A DNA stretch of 60,643 nucleotides. Origin: Erysipelotrichaceae bacterium. Its GTDB lineage: Bacteria > Bacillota_I > Bacilli_A > Erysipelotrichales > Erysipelotrichaceae. Shown piece after piece: positions 6,944 to 16,186 of the stretch. Positions within the stretch are counted from its first letter, which is position 1. Each line of letters opens with the position of its first letter. The stretch is taken from NCBI GenBank assembly GCA_029101345.1, contig JAQXQU010000081.1:1-60643 (forward strand), written 5' to 3'. The notes beneath the pieces are model-generated. The model worked only from the letters and a program-made list of their open reading frames with translations, was not told the origin of the DNA and searched no databases. The position numbers and the translations under genes were made by a program.

Positions 6944-8476
6944 TTAAAAACTCTTTAATTTGCTTAGCAGTGCATCAGCGCAGCGAATGCCATCAAGAGC
7001 GCAGGACATGATGCCTCCACCATAACCTGCTCCTTCGCCCATTGGATAAAGGCCTATGGTATTGATTGATTGAAGGTCAAGTCCTCTTTTGATTCTGATA
7101 GGGCAGGAAGATCTGGTTTCTGGTCCAATCATGATGCCGTATTCAATAAAGCCTTTGATTTTCTTGTCGAAGTTCAAGAGGGCTCGTTTGAAAATATCGT
7201 TCTCTTCTTTTGTGAACAGCTCATTGAAGTCATATTCAATAGTACCCAAGGGATAGGATGGCTGATGAATGAGTGCATTTCTTGTGCCATAGATGTAATC
7301 CTTGATATTCATGCTGAGTGCTTTGTAACTGCCTGAGTATTCATAGGCACGATGCTCGATGTCTTCAAGATATTTGAATCCATCAGCAAATTCTGTGCAG
7401 GGTTTTTGAATAAGAATAGCAGAATTGGCATATTGATTATCTCTTGCGGCAAAGGACATGCCGTTTGTGACAATGGTGTTCTTTTCGCTCTGGGCAGGTA
7501 TGACAAAGCCACCAGGGCACATGCAGAATGAATAAACGCCTTTAAGATCCTTATGGGTCAAAAAGTATTCAGCATGTTCAAGCAGCTTATGCTTTTTGCC
7601 ATTATATTGGTTTTCATCAATCATGCTTTGCGGATGTTCAACCCTAAAGCCAATGGAGATATCCTTGTTTTCCAGATAGACGCCCTTGTTTTTCAAAGCT
7701 TCAATTGTATCTCTGGCACTATGGCCAATACCTAACATGACATAGTCACTATGATATTCATTCAGATCAGTGATGATGCCTTTGATCCTGTTATCTTCAA
7801 TGATGAAATCCTCGACTCTTTCTTTAAAGTGGAATTCAACGCCCTTGCTTATCAGCTCATTGGTCAATTCAGCAATTACTTCTCGCATCTTGTCAGTACC
7901 AACATGGGCATGGTTGACATAGGCAATTGAAGGATCAGCACCATTGCTGATCAGGGTATCAGTAATATATTCAATTTTAGGGTCCTTGATTCTTGTTGTA
8001 AGCTTGGCATCAGAGAAGGTACCAGCGCCACCTTCACCGAATTGGATATTGGAGTTCTCATCCAGTATGCCTTCAGCAAAGAAGCGATCAACATCCTTCC
8101 CCCGCTCTTTGACTCTTTTTCCTCTTTCAAAGACCAAAGGCTTAAGTCCAGCATCAGCTAGACGTTTGGCACAGAAGATGCCAGCTGGTCCATAGCCGAC
8201 AATTATTGGACGTATGGCAGCTGATACCTTTGATGGAGAGATATCAGCCTTGCTATATCTTTCAACATTTTTCAGATGATAGTACTTCTGTTCATTATTG
8301 ATGCCAATGGCAACGGAGTAAACATATTGCAGTTCTTTGCGGCAATCAAGTGAACGGCGTTTGATAATCAATTCCAGAATATCCTTTTCCTGTACTTTCA
8401 GTTTTCTTGCCACTAGTCTTTTCAGAATAGAAGGGCTATCATCAATGCTGGTTTTAAGTTCGTTAATCAGTAACAT
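6944..8476 (-). CDS. FAD-dependent oxidoreductase, COG2509 type
   Basis: A 510-residue flavoprotein of the uncharacterised FAD-dependent dehydrogenase family. After an N-terminal family-specific region of about 90 residues comes the dinucleotide-binding motif IIVGYGPAG (about 90-99), then GEGGAGTFSD, and a C-terminal FAD-closing motif GEGAGYGGGIMSCALDG. The reaction is unknown; the fold is that of NAD(P)H/FAD oxidoreductases. I start it at 8476 (MLLINEL) and not at the in-frame ATG 8494, because TATAAT on this strand (8483-8488) overlaps the upstream codons and leaves exactly 6 nt to ATG 8476. It is therefore predicted leaderless. Divergent from the CPBP gene. Confidence 0.85.
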   Translation of the reverse strand: MLLINELKTSIDDSPSILKRLVARKLKVQEKDILELIIKRRSLDCRKELQYVYSVAIGINNEQKYYHLKNVERYSKADISPSKVSAAIRPIIVGYGPAGIFCAKRLADAGLKPLVFERGKRVKERGKDVDRFFAEGILDENSNIQFGEGGAGTFSDAKLTTRIKDPKIEYITDTLISNGADPSIAYVNHAHVGTDKMREVIAELTNELISKGVEFHFKERVEDFIIEDNRIKGIITDLNEYHSDYVMLGIGHSARDTIEALKNKGVYLENKDISIGFRVEHPQSMIDENQYNGKKHKLLEHAEYFLTHKDLKGVYSFCMCPGGFVIPAQSEKNTIVTNGMSFAARDNQYANSAILIQKPCTEFADGFKYLEDIEHRAYEYSGSYKALSMNIKDYIYGTRNALIHQPSYPLGTIEYDFNELFTKEENDIFKRALLNFDKKIKGFIEYGIMIGPETRSSCPIRIKRGLDLQSINTIGLYPMGEGAGYGGGIMSCALDGIRCADALLSKLKSF

Positions 8477-8482
8477 GTAAAT

Positions 8483-8513
8483 ATTATACATCAAGTAAAA
8501 AATGTTTTATAAT
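8483..8513. promoter_or_regulatory. Back-to-back leaderless promoters
   Basis: TATAAT occurs on the minus strand at 8483-8488 (6 nt to ATG 8476) and on the plus strand at 8508-8513 (8 nt to ATG 8522). Only 45 bp separate the two start codons, so each -35 area overlaps the other gene's -10 area. Confidence 0.6.
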
Positions 8514-8521
8514 ATTAGCAC

Positions 8522-9442
8522 ATGTCCAAAAAGCAAGCAAAAACTGTTACGGTATCTTATGCGAAAAAGGAATTTGCTGGTGTTGGTATTACTATCATTC
8601 TCTATTCTTTATTGATGCTATATATTCCAAAAGCTTTGAAGCTTCTTTTGGAGGAGACTGACAGTTTTATCATCCATGACAGATTTCTTTTCTACGGCAT
8701 CTACTATATTCTGATGGTCATTGGAACCATTCTGCCTTTTTCATTGCTCAAATACTATTGCAATATTTCTGTCAGGAACATCAGAAACAAGACCCATCTG
8801 TCCTTTACGACCCTGATAATGAATACAATGGTCTATTTTTCAATTGCATCGCTTTTGATATTCTTTACCATGATGATTCTCAATCGCTTTAAAATATCGG
8901 GTTCCCTGGCTTCTGATATTGCTGTATCCATCGATGCTAAATCCATGGACAACTGGCTATACCTTCTGATGTTTGTCATTCTCTCGCCATTCCTGGAGGA
9001 ATATGCTTTCCGGGGCATTCTGCTTAAGACTCTTGATCGCTATGGCAAGAGATTCGGCATCATAGCAACATCAATCATCTATGCCTTGGCCCATCATTCC
9101 TTTATTGATATGATTCCCGCCTTCTTCATGTCCTCTATGCTTTGCCTGATTGTTGAAAGCTACAAGAGCCTGCAGCCAACGGTTTTCATCCATATGCTGT
9201 TCAATCTGTTTCTGGTAGTTTTGATCAAGACTCCAGCCAGCTATGCTAACTATATGACTTATTGTCTGACTGCCCTTTATCTTTTATCCTTCCTTTTTGT
9301 CATCAAGCGAGGTTCCAAGGCCATCATTCTTATGCCATCAGATAATGGCAATGTAGCCTTTGGACTGTTCTTCAGCAGCTTTCCAGTCATTCTGGCCTGC
9401 ATTGTACTGATTATCCATTCAGTTCTTGCCATCTTCATCTAA
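8522..9442 (+). CDS. CPBP (CAAX/Abi) family intramembrane metalloprotease
   Basis: A 306-residue multi-pass membrane protein with about eight hydrophobic helices. It has the three family motifs: EExxxR at 159-164 (EEYAFR), a HH pair at 191-192 in the next helix, and HxxxN at 224-228. These build the metal site of type II CAAX-prenyl endopeptidase-like glutamic/metallo proteases; bacterial members process peptides or act in immunity and signalling, mostly without a known substrate. There is no linked bacteriocin or small peptide gene. The ATG follows a TATAAT box by 8 nt without a ribosome-binding site. A bidirectional terminator follows. Confidence 0.87.
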   Translation: MSKKQAKTVTVSYAKKEFAGVGITIILYSLLMLYIPKALKLLLEETDSFIIHDRFLFYGIYYILMVIGTILPFSLLKYYCNISVRNIRNKTHLSFTTLIMNTMVYFSIASLLIFFTMMILNRFKISGSLASDIAVSIDAKSMDNWLYLLMFVILSPFLEEYAFRGILLKTLDRYGKRFGIIATSIIYALAHHSFIDMIPAFFMSSMLCLIVESYKSLQPTVFIHMLFNLFLVVLIKTPASYANYMTYCLTALYLLSFLFVIKRGSKAIILMPSDNGNVAFGLFFSSFPVILACIVLIIHSVLAIFI

Positions 9443-9447
9443 TGAAA

Positions 9448-9470
9448 AAAAGTCCATAAAATGGACTTTT
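9448..9470. terminator. Bidirectional terminator between CPBP gene and tRNA-Trp
   Basis: The stem AAAAGTCCAT/ATGGACTTTT (10 bp, 3-nt loop) has A-runs before and T-runs after it, so it serves both convergent genes. Confidence 0.88.
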
Positions 9471-9480
9471 GATCTTTAAA

Positions 9481-9554
9481 TGGCAGGGGTGGTAGGAATC
9501 GAACCCACCTCTGTGGTTTTGGAGACCATCATTCTACCGATGAACTACACCCCT
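9481..9554 (-). tRNA. tRNA-Trp (CCA)
   Basis: The reverse strand folds with acceptor AGGGGTG/CACCCCT, anticodon loop CTCCAAA (anticodon CCA), T-loop TTCGATT, and encoded CCA after discriminator G. It is 74 nt long. Confidence 0.95.
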
Positions 9555-9600
9555 AAATTGCTTTATTATATTAACTTAATTTCTCCAAAAAGTAAAGACT

Positions 9601-10143
9601 ATGGCTTATCACTTATTTAAACCTGATTCCTCATTTCTATCGCTTATCAAGGATTACCAGGATTCATTCAAAAGGAACAATGAGACTAATGATGGCACTA
9701 TGCGGCTATCTGAATATGATAATCTTGAAGCTTGGTTGGCTGAACTGGCCCTTTTTGAAAATGAAGCCTATCTGCTAGAAGGCTTTTGCAATAGCTACCA
9801 ATATGCTTATGGTGATGAGAATATGATAGTTGGCATGATCAATATCCGCACAAATATTGAAAGAAGTCCATTTCTAAGGATGTATGGTGGTCATATTGGC
9901 TATGCCATCAGAAAAGAGCTAAGGGGAAAGGGCTATGGCAAAAGGATGCTTGAAGAACTCCTTTGCCTTGCAAGTGATGAATTTGGTTTGAAGGAAGTGA
10001 TGGTTACTTGCCTGAAGGGGAATACTGCTTCCAGAAGACTTATTGAATCGGTCGGTGGCAAATATCTTGATATGATCTATTTCAATCCGGAAAAAGATGA
10101 TGTATTAAGGTATATCATTGAATTATCAGCATTAAAAAAGTAA
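9601..10143 (+). CDS. GNAT-family N-acetyltransferase
   Basis: A 180-residue predicted acetyl-CoA-dependent acyltransferase. Motif A is intact: beta strand GHIGYAI followed by the pyrophosphate loop RGKGYGK (108-114). The C-terminal part GNTASRRLIESVGG is the usual motif B region. The N-terminal about 80 residues match the subgroup that acetylates small molecules, but substrate cannot be told. No clear ribosome-binding site is present before the ATG. It lies upstream of a small anchored protein gene (24-nt gap), probably in one transcript. Confidence 0.88.
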   Translation: MAYHLFKPDSSFLSLIKDYQDSFKRNNETNDGTMRLSEYDNLEAWLAELALFENEAYLLEGFCNSYQYAYGDENMIVGMINIRTNIERSPFLRMYGGHIGYAIRKELRGKGYGKRMLEELLCLASDEFGLKEVMVTCLKGNTASRRLIESVGGKYLDMIYFNPEKDDVLRYIIELSALKK

Positions 10144-10167
10144 AATTCTTAATGAGGTACTCTTATT

Positions 10168-10611
10168 ATGTTTGCAAATCTATCTTTAGGAACCAAGATC
10201 CTTTATGGGGTTTCAGCAGTATTGCTGGTAGCTGGCGTTGGCTATCTGGCTCTAGGCATGTATCGCTATTTCAAGCCTGTTTCCATCTTCAAGAAGGCTG
10301 AAGAAGTCTATGTTCATGCTCGTTTAGTCAAAAAGAGAAAGATCATCAAGAAACAGAAAGACAGATCAGCCGTTCAGCTGACATCAGTCAAGGATTACAA
10401 TGTTTTCCAAGCAGATTTTTTGCTTGATGATGGTTCTGTCCTGATGACAACGATTGGTGAATGGAATTATGGCCGCTATCATGTTGGTGATACTGGAACA
10501 CTTGGCTATAAGCCAATTGGCGAATATGGCAATATCTTCTGTGATTTTGATGTTGAAATCAAATCAGCTGAGGAAGATAGCCAGGAGACAATCGAAACCA
10601 AAGAAGAGTAG
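10168..10611 (+). CDS. Membrane-anchored protein resembling DUF2500
   Basis: A 147-residue protein with one transmembrane helix (about 10-32), a basic linker with many Lys/Arg (40-62), and a small beta-rich domain. Its GDTGTLGYK stretch near residue 110 and the preceding DDGSVLMTT strand resemble the DUF2500/YhhM layout. The C-terminus is acidic. Function is unknown. AATGAGG about 10 nt before the ATG supports the start. It follows the GNAT gene and ends within its own terminator. Confidence 0.65.
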   Translation: MFANLSLGTKILYGVSAVLLVAGVGYLALGMYRYFKPVSIFKKAEEVYVHARLVKKRKIIKKQKDRSAVQLTSVKDYNVFQADFLLDDGSVLMTTIGEWNYGRYHVGDTGTLGYKPIGEYGNIFCDFDVEIKSAEEDSQETIETKEE

Positions 10612-10628
10612 AACTCTTCTTTTCTTTA
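10601..10628 (+). terminator. Terminator of the DUF2500-like gene
   Basis: The stem AAGAAGAGT/ACTCTTCTT with a 3-nt loop contains the stop codon of the preceding gene and runs into TTTTCTTT. Confidence 0.8.
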
Positions 10629-10645
10629 CAATCTGATTATTGTTC

Positions 10646-10651
10646 TATAAT
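10646..10651 (+). promoter_or_regulatory. -10 box of the MATE gene
   Basis: A perfect TATAAT lies 31 nt before ATG 10682, with a possible TTTACA 15 nt upstream (10625-10630) as -35. Confidence 0.5.
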
Positions 10652-10681
10652 GAAATAGCAAGTTGCATATCGAGGTTTCCA

Positions 10682-12001
10682 ATGAAAAAGATTATAACAA
10701 TCATCATACCTATTGCCTTTCAGAATCTAATTGCCTTTATTGCATCGGAAATTGATATTCTCATGCTGGGAAAGATATCTGGCAATGCTTTTTCAGCCTG
10801 CAATCTGGCAAATCAGGTCTTTTTCCTGGCAACGCTGGTCATCAGTGGTGTTTCTGCTGGCTGCAATATCCTTTCATCCCAATACTGGGGCAAGGAAGAT
10901 CGCAAGAGCATCTATAAGGTCATGTCCTATGGACTTGGCATGGTCATCTTCTTTGTTGGCCTATTAAGCATCGTCTGCTTCCTAAGGCCAGAATCTGTCA
11001 TGTCCCTGTTTACCAACATTCCAGAACTTATCAGCATCGGTGCTGAATATCTTAAGATTGCCTGCATCTATTATGTCTTCTATGGCATTTCTTCTGTCAT
11101 TACCCAGACACTCAGATCTGTCCATAATATCAAGCCGGCAGTATTCTTTTCCATTATTACCCTTATTGTCAATGCCTTTTTAAACTATTGCCTAATCTTT
11201 GGCAATTTCGGTTTTGAAGCACTGGAATTAAGAGGAGCAGCTATAGCCACCGTTATTGCCCGTCTTATTGAAATGGTGCTTGTTCTCTTTTATCTATTGG
11301 CTATTGAAAAGAATCTTCATCTCAGAATCCATGATCTCTTCGCCTTTGACAAGACTATCTTCAGACTTTATCTCTTAACAGCTATTCCTGTCATTTTTTC
11401 CGAGACTTTATGGGGCTTAGGTGAAAGTGTACTGGTAGCTTTCATTGGCAGATTAAATGAAGATATCATCCATTCCTATTCCATCTATAATGTCGTCTCC
11501 CAGGTTGCTGGAATTCTAATGGGTGGTTGTGTTTCGGCTGGTTGCATTATGATTGGCAATGAACTAGGAGCAGGGAAGGATATCAGGCCTCTTTCAAAAG
11601 CTCTTGACAGATTGGCCATTGGCGTTGGCGTCTTTGATGCCTTGATTGTCATCATGAGCATCTTTATTATGCCAATGCTTTATGAATTGACTCCACAGGC
11701 TTTAATATACATGCGTTCAATATTGTTGGTTGGCATTATCATTGAATTCTATCGACCAAGAATGTGCATGGTGCAAAGCGGAGTTCTAAGAGGAATGGGA
11801 GATGTCAATTTCTGTTTTCTTAATGATACGCTGTGGCTTTGGTTCTACATTGTTCCGCTTGCTTATTTGACCATCTTCCATACATCGCTTCCATTCTTCG
11901 TCTGCTTTTTCATCATGAAATCTGATCAGATTACCAAACTCTTTACAGCAAGATATCGAAGGGAAAAGCTATTCAAAAAGCAAGTAAAGGCTCTGGTCTA
12001 G
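10682..12001 (+). CDS. MATE-family multidrug/sodium antiporter
   Basis: About 439 residues with roughly twelve hydrophobic helices arranged as two six-helix halves, as in MatE transporters that expel organic cations against sodium or protons. The opening helix PIAFQNLIAFIASEIDILMLG and the mid-protein repeat with GGCVSAGCIMIGNELGAG are typical. I chose ATG 10682 because GAGG ends 6 nt upstream; an in-frame TTG at 10640 overlaps the promoter. Drug specificity cannot be told. Uridine phosphorylase follows after 54 nt with its own -10 box. Confidence 0.9.
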   Translation: MKKIITIIIPIAFQNLIAFIASEIDILMLGKISGNAFSACNLANQVFFLATLVISGVSAGCNILSSQYWGKEDRKSIYKVMSYGLGMVIFFVGLLSIVCFLRPESVMSLFTNIPELISIGAEYLKIACIYYVFYGISSVITQTLRSVHNIKPAVFFSIITLIVNAFLNYCLIFGNFGFEALELRGAAIATVIARLIEMVLVLFYLLAIEKNLHLRIHDLFAFDKTIFRLYLLTAIPVIFSETLWGLGESVLVAFIGRLNEDIIHSYSIYNVVSQVAGILMGGCVSAGCIMIGNELGAGKDIRPLSKALDRLAIGVGVFDALIVIMSIFIMPMLYELTPQALIYMRSILLVGIIIEFYRPRMCMVQSGVLRGMGDVNFCFLNDTLWLWFYIVPLAYLTIFHTSLPFFVCFFIMKSDQITKLFTARYRREKLFKKQVKALV

Positions 12002-12021
12002 AGTGATGGATGATCTTGTTG

Positions 12022-12027
12022 TATAAT
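12022..12027 (+). promoter_or_regulatory. -10 box of udp
   Basis: TATAAT lies 28 nt before the udp start; GAGGAG (12041-12046) follows. No convincing -35 box. Confidence 0.5.
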
Positions 12028-12055
12028 GGTTTATATCAAAGAGGAGAATAAAATA

Positions 12056-12835
12056 ATGATAGATTATACAGAAGGATCTGGTAAGGAATACCATATTGGC
12101 GTTGGCAAGGGAGATGTTGGCGAATATGTCATTTTGCCTGGTGATCCTAAACGCTGTGAGAAAATAGCAGCTTATTTTGATAATCCAGTCCTTGTTGGTG
12201 ATTCAAGGGAGTACGTGACCTATACAGGCTATCTTGATGGTGTCAAAGTTTCCGTGACCTCAACAGGAATTGGCGGTCCTAGTGCTTCTATTGCCATGGA
12301 AGAACTTGTCAAATGCGGCGCTCATACTTTTGTCAGAGTTGGCACTTGTGGTGGCATGCAACTGGATATCAAGGGTGGTGACATTGTGATTGCTACTGGC
12401 GCTATTCGCTTTGAAGGCACTTCCAAGGAGTATGCTCCAATTGAATTTCCAGCGATTGCTGATCTCAAGGTAACAAATGCCCTGATTGATGCAGCTAATC
12501 GCCTTGAGATCAGAAACCATTATGGTGTTGTTCAATGCAAGGATTCCTTCTATGGCCAACATCGGCCGGAAACTCTGCCAAATGGAAGTGAACTGCTTAG
12601 GCTTTGGGATGCTTGGGTCAAGCTTGGCTGCAAGGCTTCAGAAATGGAATCTGCTGCCTTATTCATTGTTGCTCAATATCTGCATGTTCGTTGTGGTTCC
12701 TGCTTCCTGGTTGTCGCTAATCAGGAAAGAGCCAAGGCTGGTCTAGAAAACAAGCAGGTTCATGATACTGACCTGGCTATCAAGGTGGCAGTTGAAGCCA
12801 TCAGAACCCTGATCAGGGATGATCATGCGAAATAA
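12056..12835 (+). CDS. udp: Uridine phosphorylase
   Basis: A 259-residue nucleoside phosphorylase I family enzyme. It splits uridine with phosphate to uracil and ribose-1-phosphate in pyrimidine salvage. Family marks are LPGDPKR near residue 27, the phosphate/ribose part [25 protein letters not shown], and the ESAALF stretch near 195. Uridine phosphorylase is favoured over purine phosphorylase DeoD by the QxxR-type pattern [12 protein letters not shown], though the substrate is not proven. The start is ATG 12056 behind GAGGAG (9-nt spacing). It overlaps the next gene's start by 11-17 nt. Confidence 0.88.
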   Translation: MIDYTEGSGKEYHIGVGKGDVGEYVILPGDPKRCEKIAAYFDNPVLVGDSREYVTYTGYLDGVKVSVTSTGIGGPSASIAMEELVKCGAHTFVRVGTCGGMQLDIKGGDIVIATGAIRFEGTSKEYAPIEFPAIADLKVTNALIDAANRLEIRNHYGVVQCKDSFYGQHRPETLPNGSELLRLWDAWVKLGCKASEMESAALFIVAQYLHVRCGSCFLVVANQERAKAGLENKQVHDTDLAIKVAVEAIRTLIRDDHAK

Positions 12836-13343
12836 GATCAGAATTCTTAATCTGCTGGCGCTAATCTTGCTGATAGTGCCAGCATTTTACTTGGATCCTT
12901 TTAGAGAAAACTATTCACACTTGACTATTTTTCCTCTAGGCCATTTCTATGTTCTGGTTCTTGCGGCTTCCATTGGGATTACCTTGTATTTGGAACTTGC
13001 TGTTTCCAGCAAAAGACAGGGTCTTGTGGCATTCTTTTGCTTTATGGTCCCTGCACTTGTTGCTTATGATGAACCAGCTACCTTGCAAGCTAATATTCAT
13101 ATCCTCCTGTCCTATGCTGGCTTTTATGCTATTGCCATATTGCATATTTTCAATCTCTATATGAAAAGTGTTGGAAATGCAAAGAGATTGCTATTTGCCA
13201 GAAGAATAACTGTTGTTCTTTTTTCCATAACCATCTATTCCTATTTGAACTTCCTTTGTGTCAATACCTTATCAGAACTCTCCTTTGCGAGCGGAATATT
13301 AGTCAGCAATTATCTTCTGTATATTGAAAAAACCACTGCCTAG
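12819..13343 (+). CDS. Small integral membrane protein, unknown function
   Basis: A 174-residue protein with five to six hydrophobic helices and short loops; no family recognised. ATG 12819 or ATG 12825 may start it. Both lie inside the end of udp behind AGGGATGATC, so translation is coupled to udp. A role in nucleoside transport is conceivable from context but not shown by any motif. The stop codon lies in the loop of the terminator. Confidence 0.65.
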   Translation: MIMRNKIRILNLLALILLIVPAFYLDPFRENYSHLTIFPLGHFYVLVLAASIGITLYLELAVSSKRQGLVAFFCFMVPALVAYDEPATLQANIHILLSYAGFYAIAILHIFNLYMKSVGNAKRLLFARRITVVLFSITIYSYLNFLCVNTLSELSFASGILVSNYLLYIEKTTA

Positions 13344-13352
13344 CAGTGGTTT
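13330..13352 (+). terminator. Terminator of the udp transcript
   Basis: AAACCACTGC/GCAGTGGTTT, a 10-bp stem with a 3-nt loop that holds part of the stop codon; only a short T tail follows. It may also serve tRNA-Leu on the other strand. Confidence 0.75.
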
Positions 13353-13363
13353 GGTTTATCTAG

Positions 13364-13448
13364 TGGTCCCCAAGGTCGGGCTCGAACCGACACGGATTTC
13401 TCCTCACGATTTTGAGTCGTGCGCGTCTGCCAATTCCGCCACTCGGGG
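13364..13448 (-). tRNA. tRNA-Leu (CAA)
   Basis: The reverse strand gives an 85-nt class II tRNA: acceptor CCCCGAG/CTTGGGG, anticodon stem CACGA/TCGTG around loop CTCAAAA (anticodon CAA), a long variable arm, T-loop TTCGAGC, discriminator A and encoded CCA. Confidence 0.94.
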
Positions 13449-13493
13449 GCTTTTTTATATTATCTTATTTCTTAGATTATTGCAAACGAATGT

Positions 13494-13499
13494 TAGAAT
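13494..13499 (+). promoter_or_regulatory. -10 box 6 nt before recG (leaderless)
   Basis: TAGAAT is followed by ATTTAT and then ATG 13506. There is no Shine-Dalgarno sequence. -35 match weak (CTTAGA at 17 nt). Confidence 0.55.
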
Positions 13500-13505
13500 A
13501 TTTAT

Positions 13506-15488
13506 ATGGAATTAGCGAAATTGAAGCTTACTGCCAAGCGAAAAACTATCTGTGATAAGCTTGGGCTAAAGGATAGTGATGATATCCTTTCATATTATCC
13601 TTTTCGCTATGAGAACTATCAGGTCACGCCTATTTGTGATTTCATTGAAGGTGGAAACGTCTTTTTTGAGGCAGAACTGCTAACCTATCCATCAACTTTC
13701 CGTTATGGAAGAAAGTCAAGGACTTCCTTCAAGGTTCTCTATGAAGATGAGGAGCTCTCAGTTTCCATTTTCAACCGTCCTTGGTTAAAAGGACTGGATA
13801 TTGGTGATAAGATTGTCATTGCCGGCAAATATGATGGGAATCATAAGATCACTGCTAACCAGTATTATCTGAAAAGCATTGAGGAGATAAAGGGGATCAT
13901 CCCTGTTTATCCAAGTGTTGCTGGGATTGGCCAGCATGAAATCAGAAAACTGATCGAATCAGTTTATGGGCAATTGACTGCTAGCTTAGAGGATGACCTG
14001 CCTTTGGAATATATCCAAAGGCACCGTCTGGTTGACTATCGGACTGCTATTTCCAATATCCATTTCCCAAAAAGCGAGATGCTATTGAAGATGGCTCTGG
14101 CTCGTCTGAAGTATGAGGAATTTGTCAGATTCTACCTGGCAATGGAACTCATCAGGGATGAAAAGGTCAAAGCTAAAAAAGGCAAATCCTTTGATGAAAG
14201 AAAGCTTTCCTCTTTTATTGATAACATTGGATTTCCTTTAACTGACGACCAGAAGAAGGCTACAAGGGAAATCCTCGCTGATATCAAGTCATCGAGGATC
14301 ATGTATCGTTTATTGCAGGGCGATGTTGGTTCTGGCAAGACGGCTGTAGCGATGATTGCCTTTTATGCCAATTATCTAGCTGGCTATCAGGGAGCTTTCA
14401 TGGCTCCAACGGAAATATTGGCCAAGCAGCACTATGAGAGCATAAATGGACTTTTTGGCGATTGTCGGATTGTTCTTCTGACGGGCAGCAGCAAGAATTC
14501 CGATAATCTGAAAAAAGAGATTGCCGATGGCAATGTTGACCTTGTGATTGGTACCCATTCCTTATTTCAGGATGATGTAAGCTTTAAGAAGCTTGGCCTG
14601 GTTGTTGCGGATGAACAGCAGCGCTTTGGCGTCAAGCAAAGAAGAAAGCTCAAGAACAAAGGTCCTGATGCAGATTTTCTGATGATGAGTGCTACCCCAA
14701 TTCCCAGAACACTGGCTTCAAGCATCTATGGTGATATGGATGTTTCAACAATCGAAGTTCTGCCAGCGGGAAGAAAAGGCTGTGATACTTATCTTATCAA
14801 GGAGAATTCCCTTAGATCCTTTCTAGATGCCATCAGAAAGACCCTCAAGGAAGGACAGCAGATCTATATTATTGGGGCTGCCATTGACCATAATGACAAT
14901 ACCAATATCAAAGATGTCAGAGAGCTAAGCCAGGCTATTGGCCAATTGCTTAAGGAATATAAGGTTGAGTGTTTGCATGGCAGGCTAAGTGATGAAGAAA
15001 AAGAGACAATTATGGCAAGATTTCATGCCAATGAAGTGCAAGTTCTTGTTTCAACGACAGTTGTTGAAGTTGGCGTCAATGTTCCTAATGCCACAATGAT
15101 GATCATCTATGATGCTGATCGTTTTGGCCTCTCCCAACTCCATCAGTTGCGAGGAAGGGTTCAACGTGGAAATCTCAAGGGTTCCTGTTACCTGTTAACA
15201 GCAAGCAAGGACAAGGATGTCATTGCCCGCTTGGCTTTCCTTGCCAATTGCAATGATGGCTTTGAAATATCCAAATATGATCTCAAAACAAGAGGACCCG
15301 GTGATCTGCTTGGCTATCGCCAAAGTGGATTGCCACCACTGGTGTTAGGAAATCTATTGAATGACGAAAAAATTTCCAAGGCCGCAAGAGCTGATGCTCA
15401 TGAGATAATAGGCAGAACAGATGATTTTGAATGCCAGAATCTGATTGCAAAGCTCAAGGCAGCTGCATTTAAAAAGTATATTGATTAG
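13506..15488 (+). CDS. recG: ATP-dependent DNA helicase RecG
   Basis: A 660-residue superfamily 2 helicase that remodels stalled replication forks and Holliday junctions. The N-terminal OB wedge domain (about 55-150) precedes motif I GDVGSGKT (about 271-278). Motif II is DEQQRFG (about 368), in place of the common DEQHRFG. Motif III is SATPIPRTLA, and the C-terminal helicase motifs HQLRGRVQRG are intact. Length is near the usual 680. Predicted leaderless. It is followed after 14 nt by rnc, whose own promoter overlaps the recG stop. Confidence 0.95.
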   Translation: MELAKLKLTAKRKTICDKLGLKDSDDILSYYPFRYENYQVTPICDFIEGGNVFFEAELLTYPSTFRYGRKSRTSFKVLYEDEELSVSIFNRPWLKGLDIGDKIVIAGKYDGNHKITANQYYLKSIEEIKGIIPVYPSVAGIGQHEIRKLIESVYGQLTASLEDDLPLEYIQRHRLVDYRTAISNIHFPKSEMLLKMALARLKYEEFVRFYLAMELIRDEKVKAKKGKSFDERKLSSFIDNIGFPLTDDQKKATREILADIKSSRIMYRLLQGDVGSGKTAVAMIAFYANYLAGYQGAFMAPTEILAKQHYESINGLFGDCRIVLLTGSSKNSDNLKKEIADGNVDLVIGTHSLFQDDVSFKKLGLVVADEQQRFGVKQRRKLKNKGPDADFLMMSATPIPRTLASSIYGDMDVSTIEVLPAGRKGCDTYLIKENSLRSFLDAIRKTLKEGQQIYIIGAAIDHNDNTNIKDVRELSQAIGQLLKEYKVECLHGRLSDEEKETIMARFHANEVQVLVSTTVVEVGVNVPNATMMIIYDADRFGLSQLHQLRGRVQRGNLKGSCYLLTASKDKDVIARLAFLANCNDGFEISKYDLKTRGPGDLLGYRQSGLPPLVLGNLLNDEKISKAARADAHEIIGRTDDFECQNLIAKLKAAAFKKYID

Positions 15489-15490
15489 GG

Positions 15491-15496
15491 TATAAT
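15491..15496 (+). promoter_or_regulatory. -10 box 6 nt before rnc (leaderless)
   Basis: A perfect TATAAT starts 3 nt after the recG stop codon and is followed by GACCAT and ATG 15503. TTTAAA at 15468-15473 gives a 17-nt spacer as a weak -35. Confidence 0.65.
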
Positions 15497-15502
15497 GACC
15501 AT

Positions 15503-16186
15503 ATGAATGTTTTTGATTTTTTAGATAAGCATGGGATTGCGTATAAGAACAAGGATCTGATTATCCAGGCTTTTACCCATTCATCCTATGTCAATGAACA
15601 TAAGAATCTCCATGAAGACAATGAAAGACTTGAATTCATGGGTGATGCCGTCCTGCAAGTCTATTCAGCAAGACGCCTTTATGACATCAAACCTAAGCTC
15701 AAGGAAGGTGCGATGTCCCCAATCCGTTCCAATCTGGTTTCAGAAAAGGCCTTGGCTTCCTATGTTAGGGAATTTGGTTTGAATGAATTCCTTTTATTAG
15801 GTCTTGGCGAGGAGAAGACAGGCGGTCGAAACCGCGATTCTGTAATAGCTGATATGTTTGAAGCCTTTGTTGGTGCCGTCTATCTTGACACCGGTTTTGA
15901 TAATGCCTTCAAGCTTCTTGATTGTCTGATGCTTGAACATATCAATAATACTGACCGTAACCAATATTTTGACTATAAGACAAGATTGCAGGAATATGTT
16001 CAGGCTGACTCTCGCAAGTCCATTGTCTATGAACTGCTTTATACCAAAGGACCTTCCAACAAGCCGGAATTCAAGATGGCTGTCAAGATTGATGGTTTGA
16101 CTTATGGTACTGGTGTTGGCATGACCAAAAAGGAAGCACAGAAGAATGCTGCTAAGGATGCACTGGAGAAGATGGCTTTGCTATGA
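15503..16186 (+). CDS. rnc: Ribonuclease III
   Basis: A 227-residue endonuclease that cleaves double-stranded RNA in rRNA and mRNA processing. The catalytic signature ERLEFMGDAVL (about 41-51) and the second acidic cluster DMFEAFVGAVY (about 116-126) are intact. The C-terminal dsRNA-binding domain occupies about 152-225 with GxGxxKKEAQKNAA. It overlaps polC by 4 nt (ATGA), so the two are translationally coupled. There is no ribosome-binding site before the ATG. Confidence 0.96.
   Translation: MNVFDFLDKHGIAYKNKDLIIQAFTHSSYVNEHKNLHEDNERLEFMGDAVLQVYSARRLYDIKPKLKEGAMSPIRSNLVSEKALASYVREFGLNEFLLLGLGEEKTGGRNRDSVIADMFEAFVGAVYLDTGFDNAFKLLDCLMLEHINNTDRNQYFDYKTRLQEYVQADSRKSIVYELLYTKGPSNKPEFKMAVKIDGLTYGTGVGMTKKEAQKNAAKDALEKMALL

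Noticed and set aside
13324-13515. 63-residue ORF over tRNA-Leu
   Set aside because: The peptide is the usual translation of a tRNA complement; tRNA-Leu explains the sequence.
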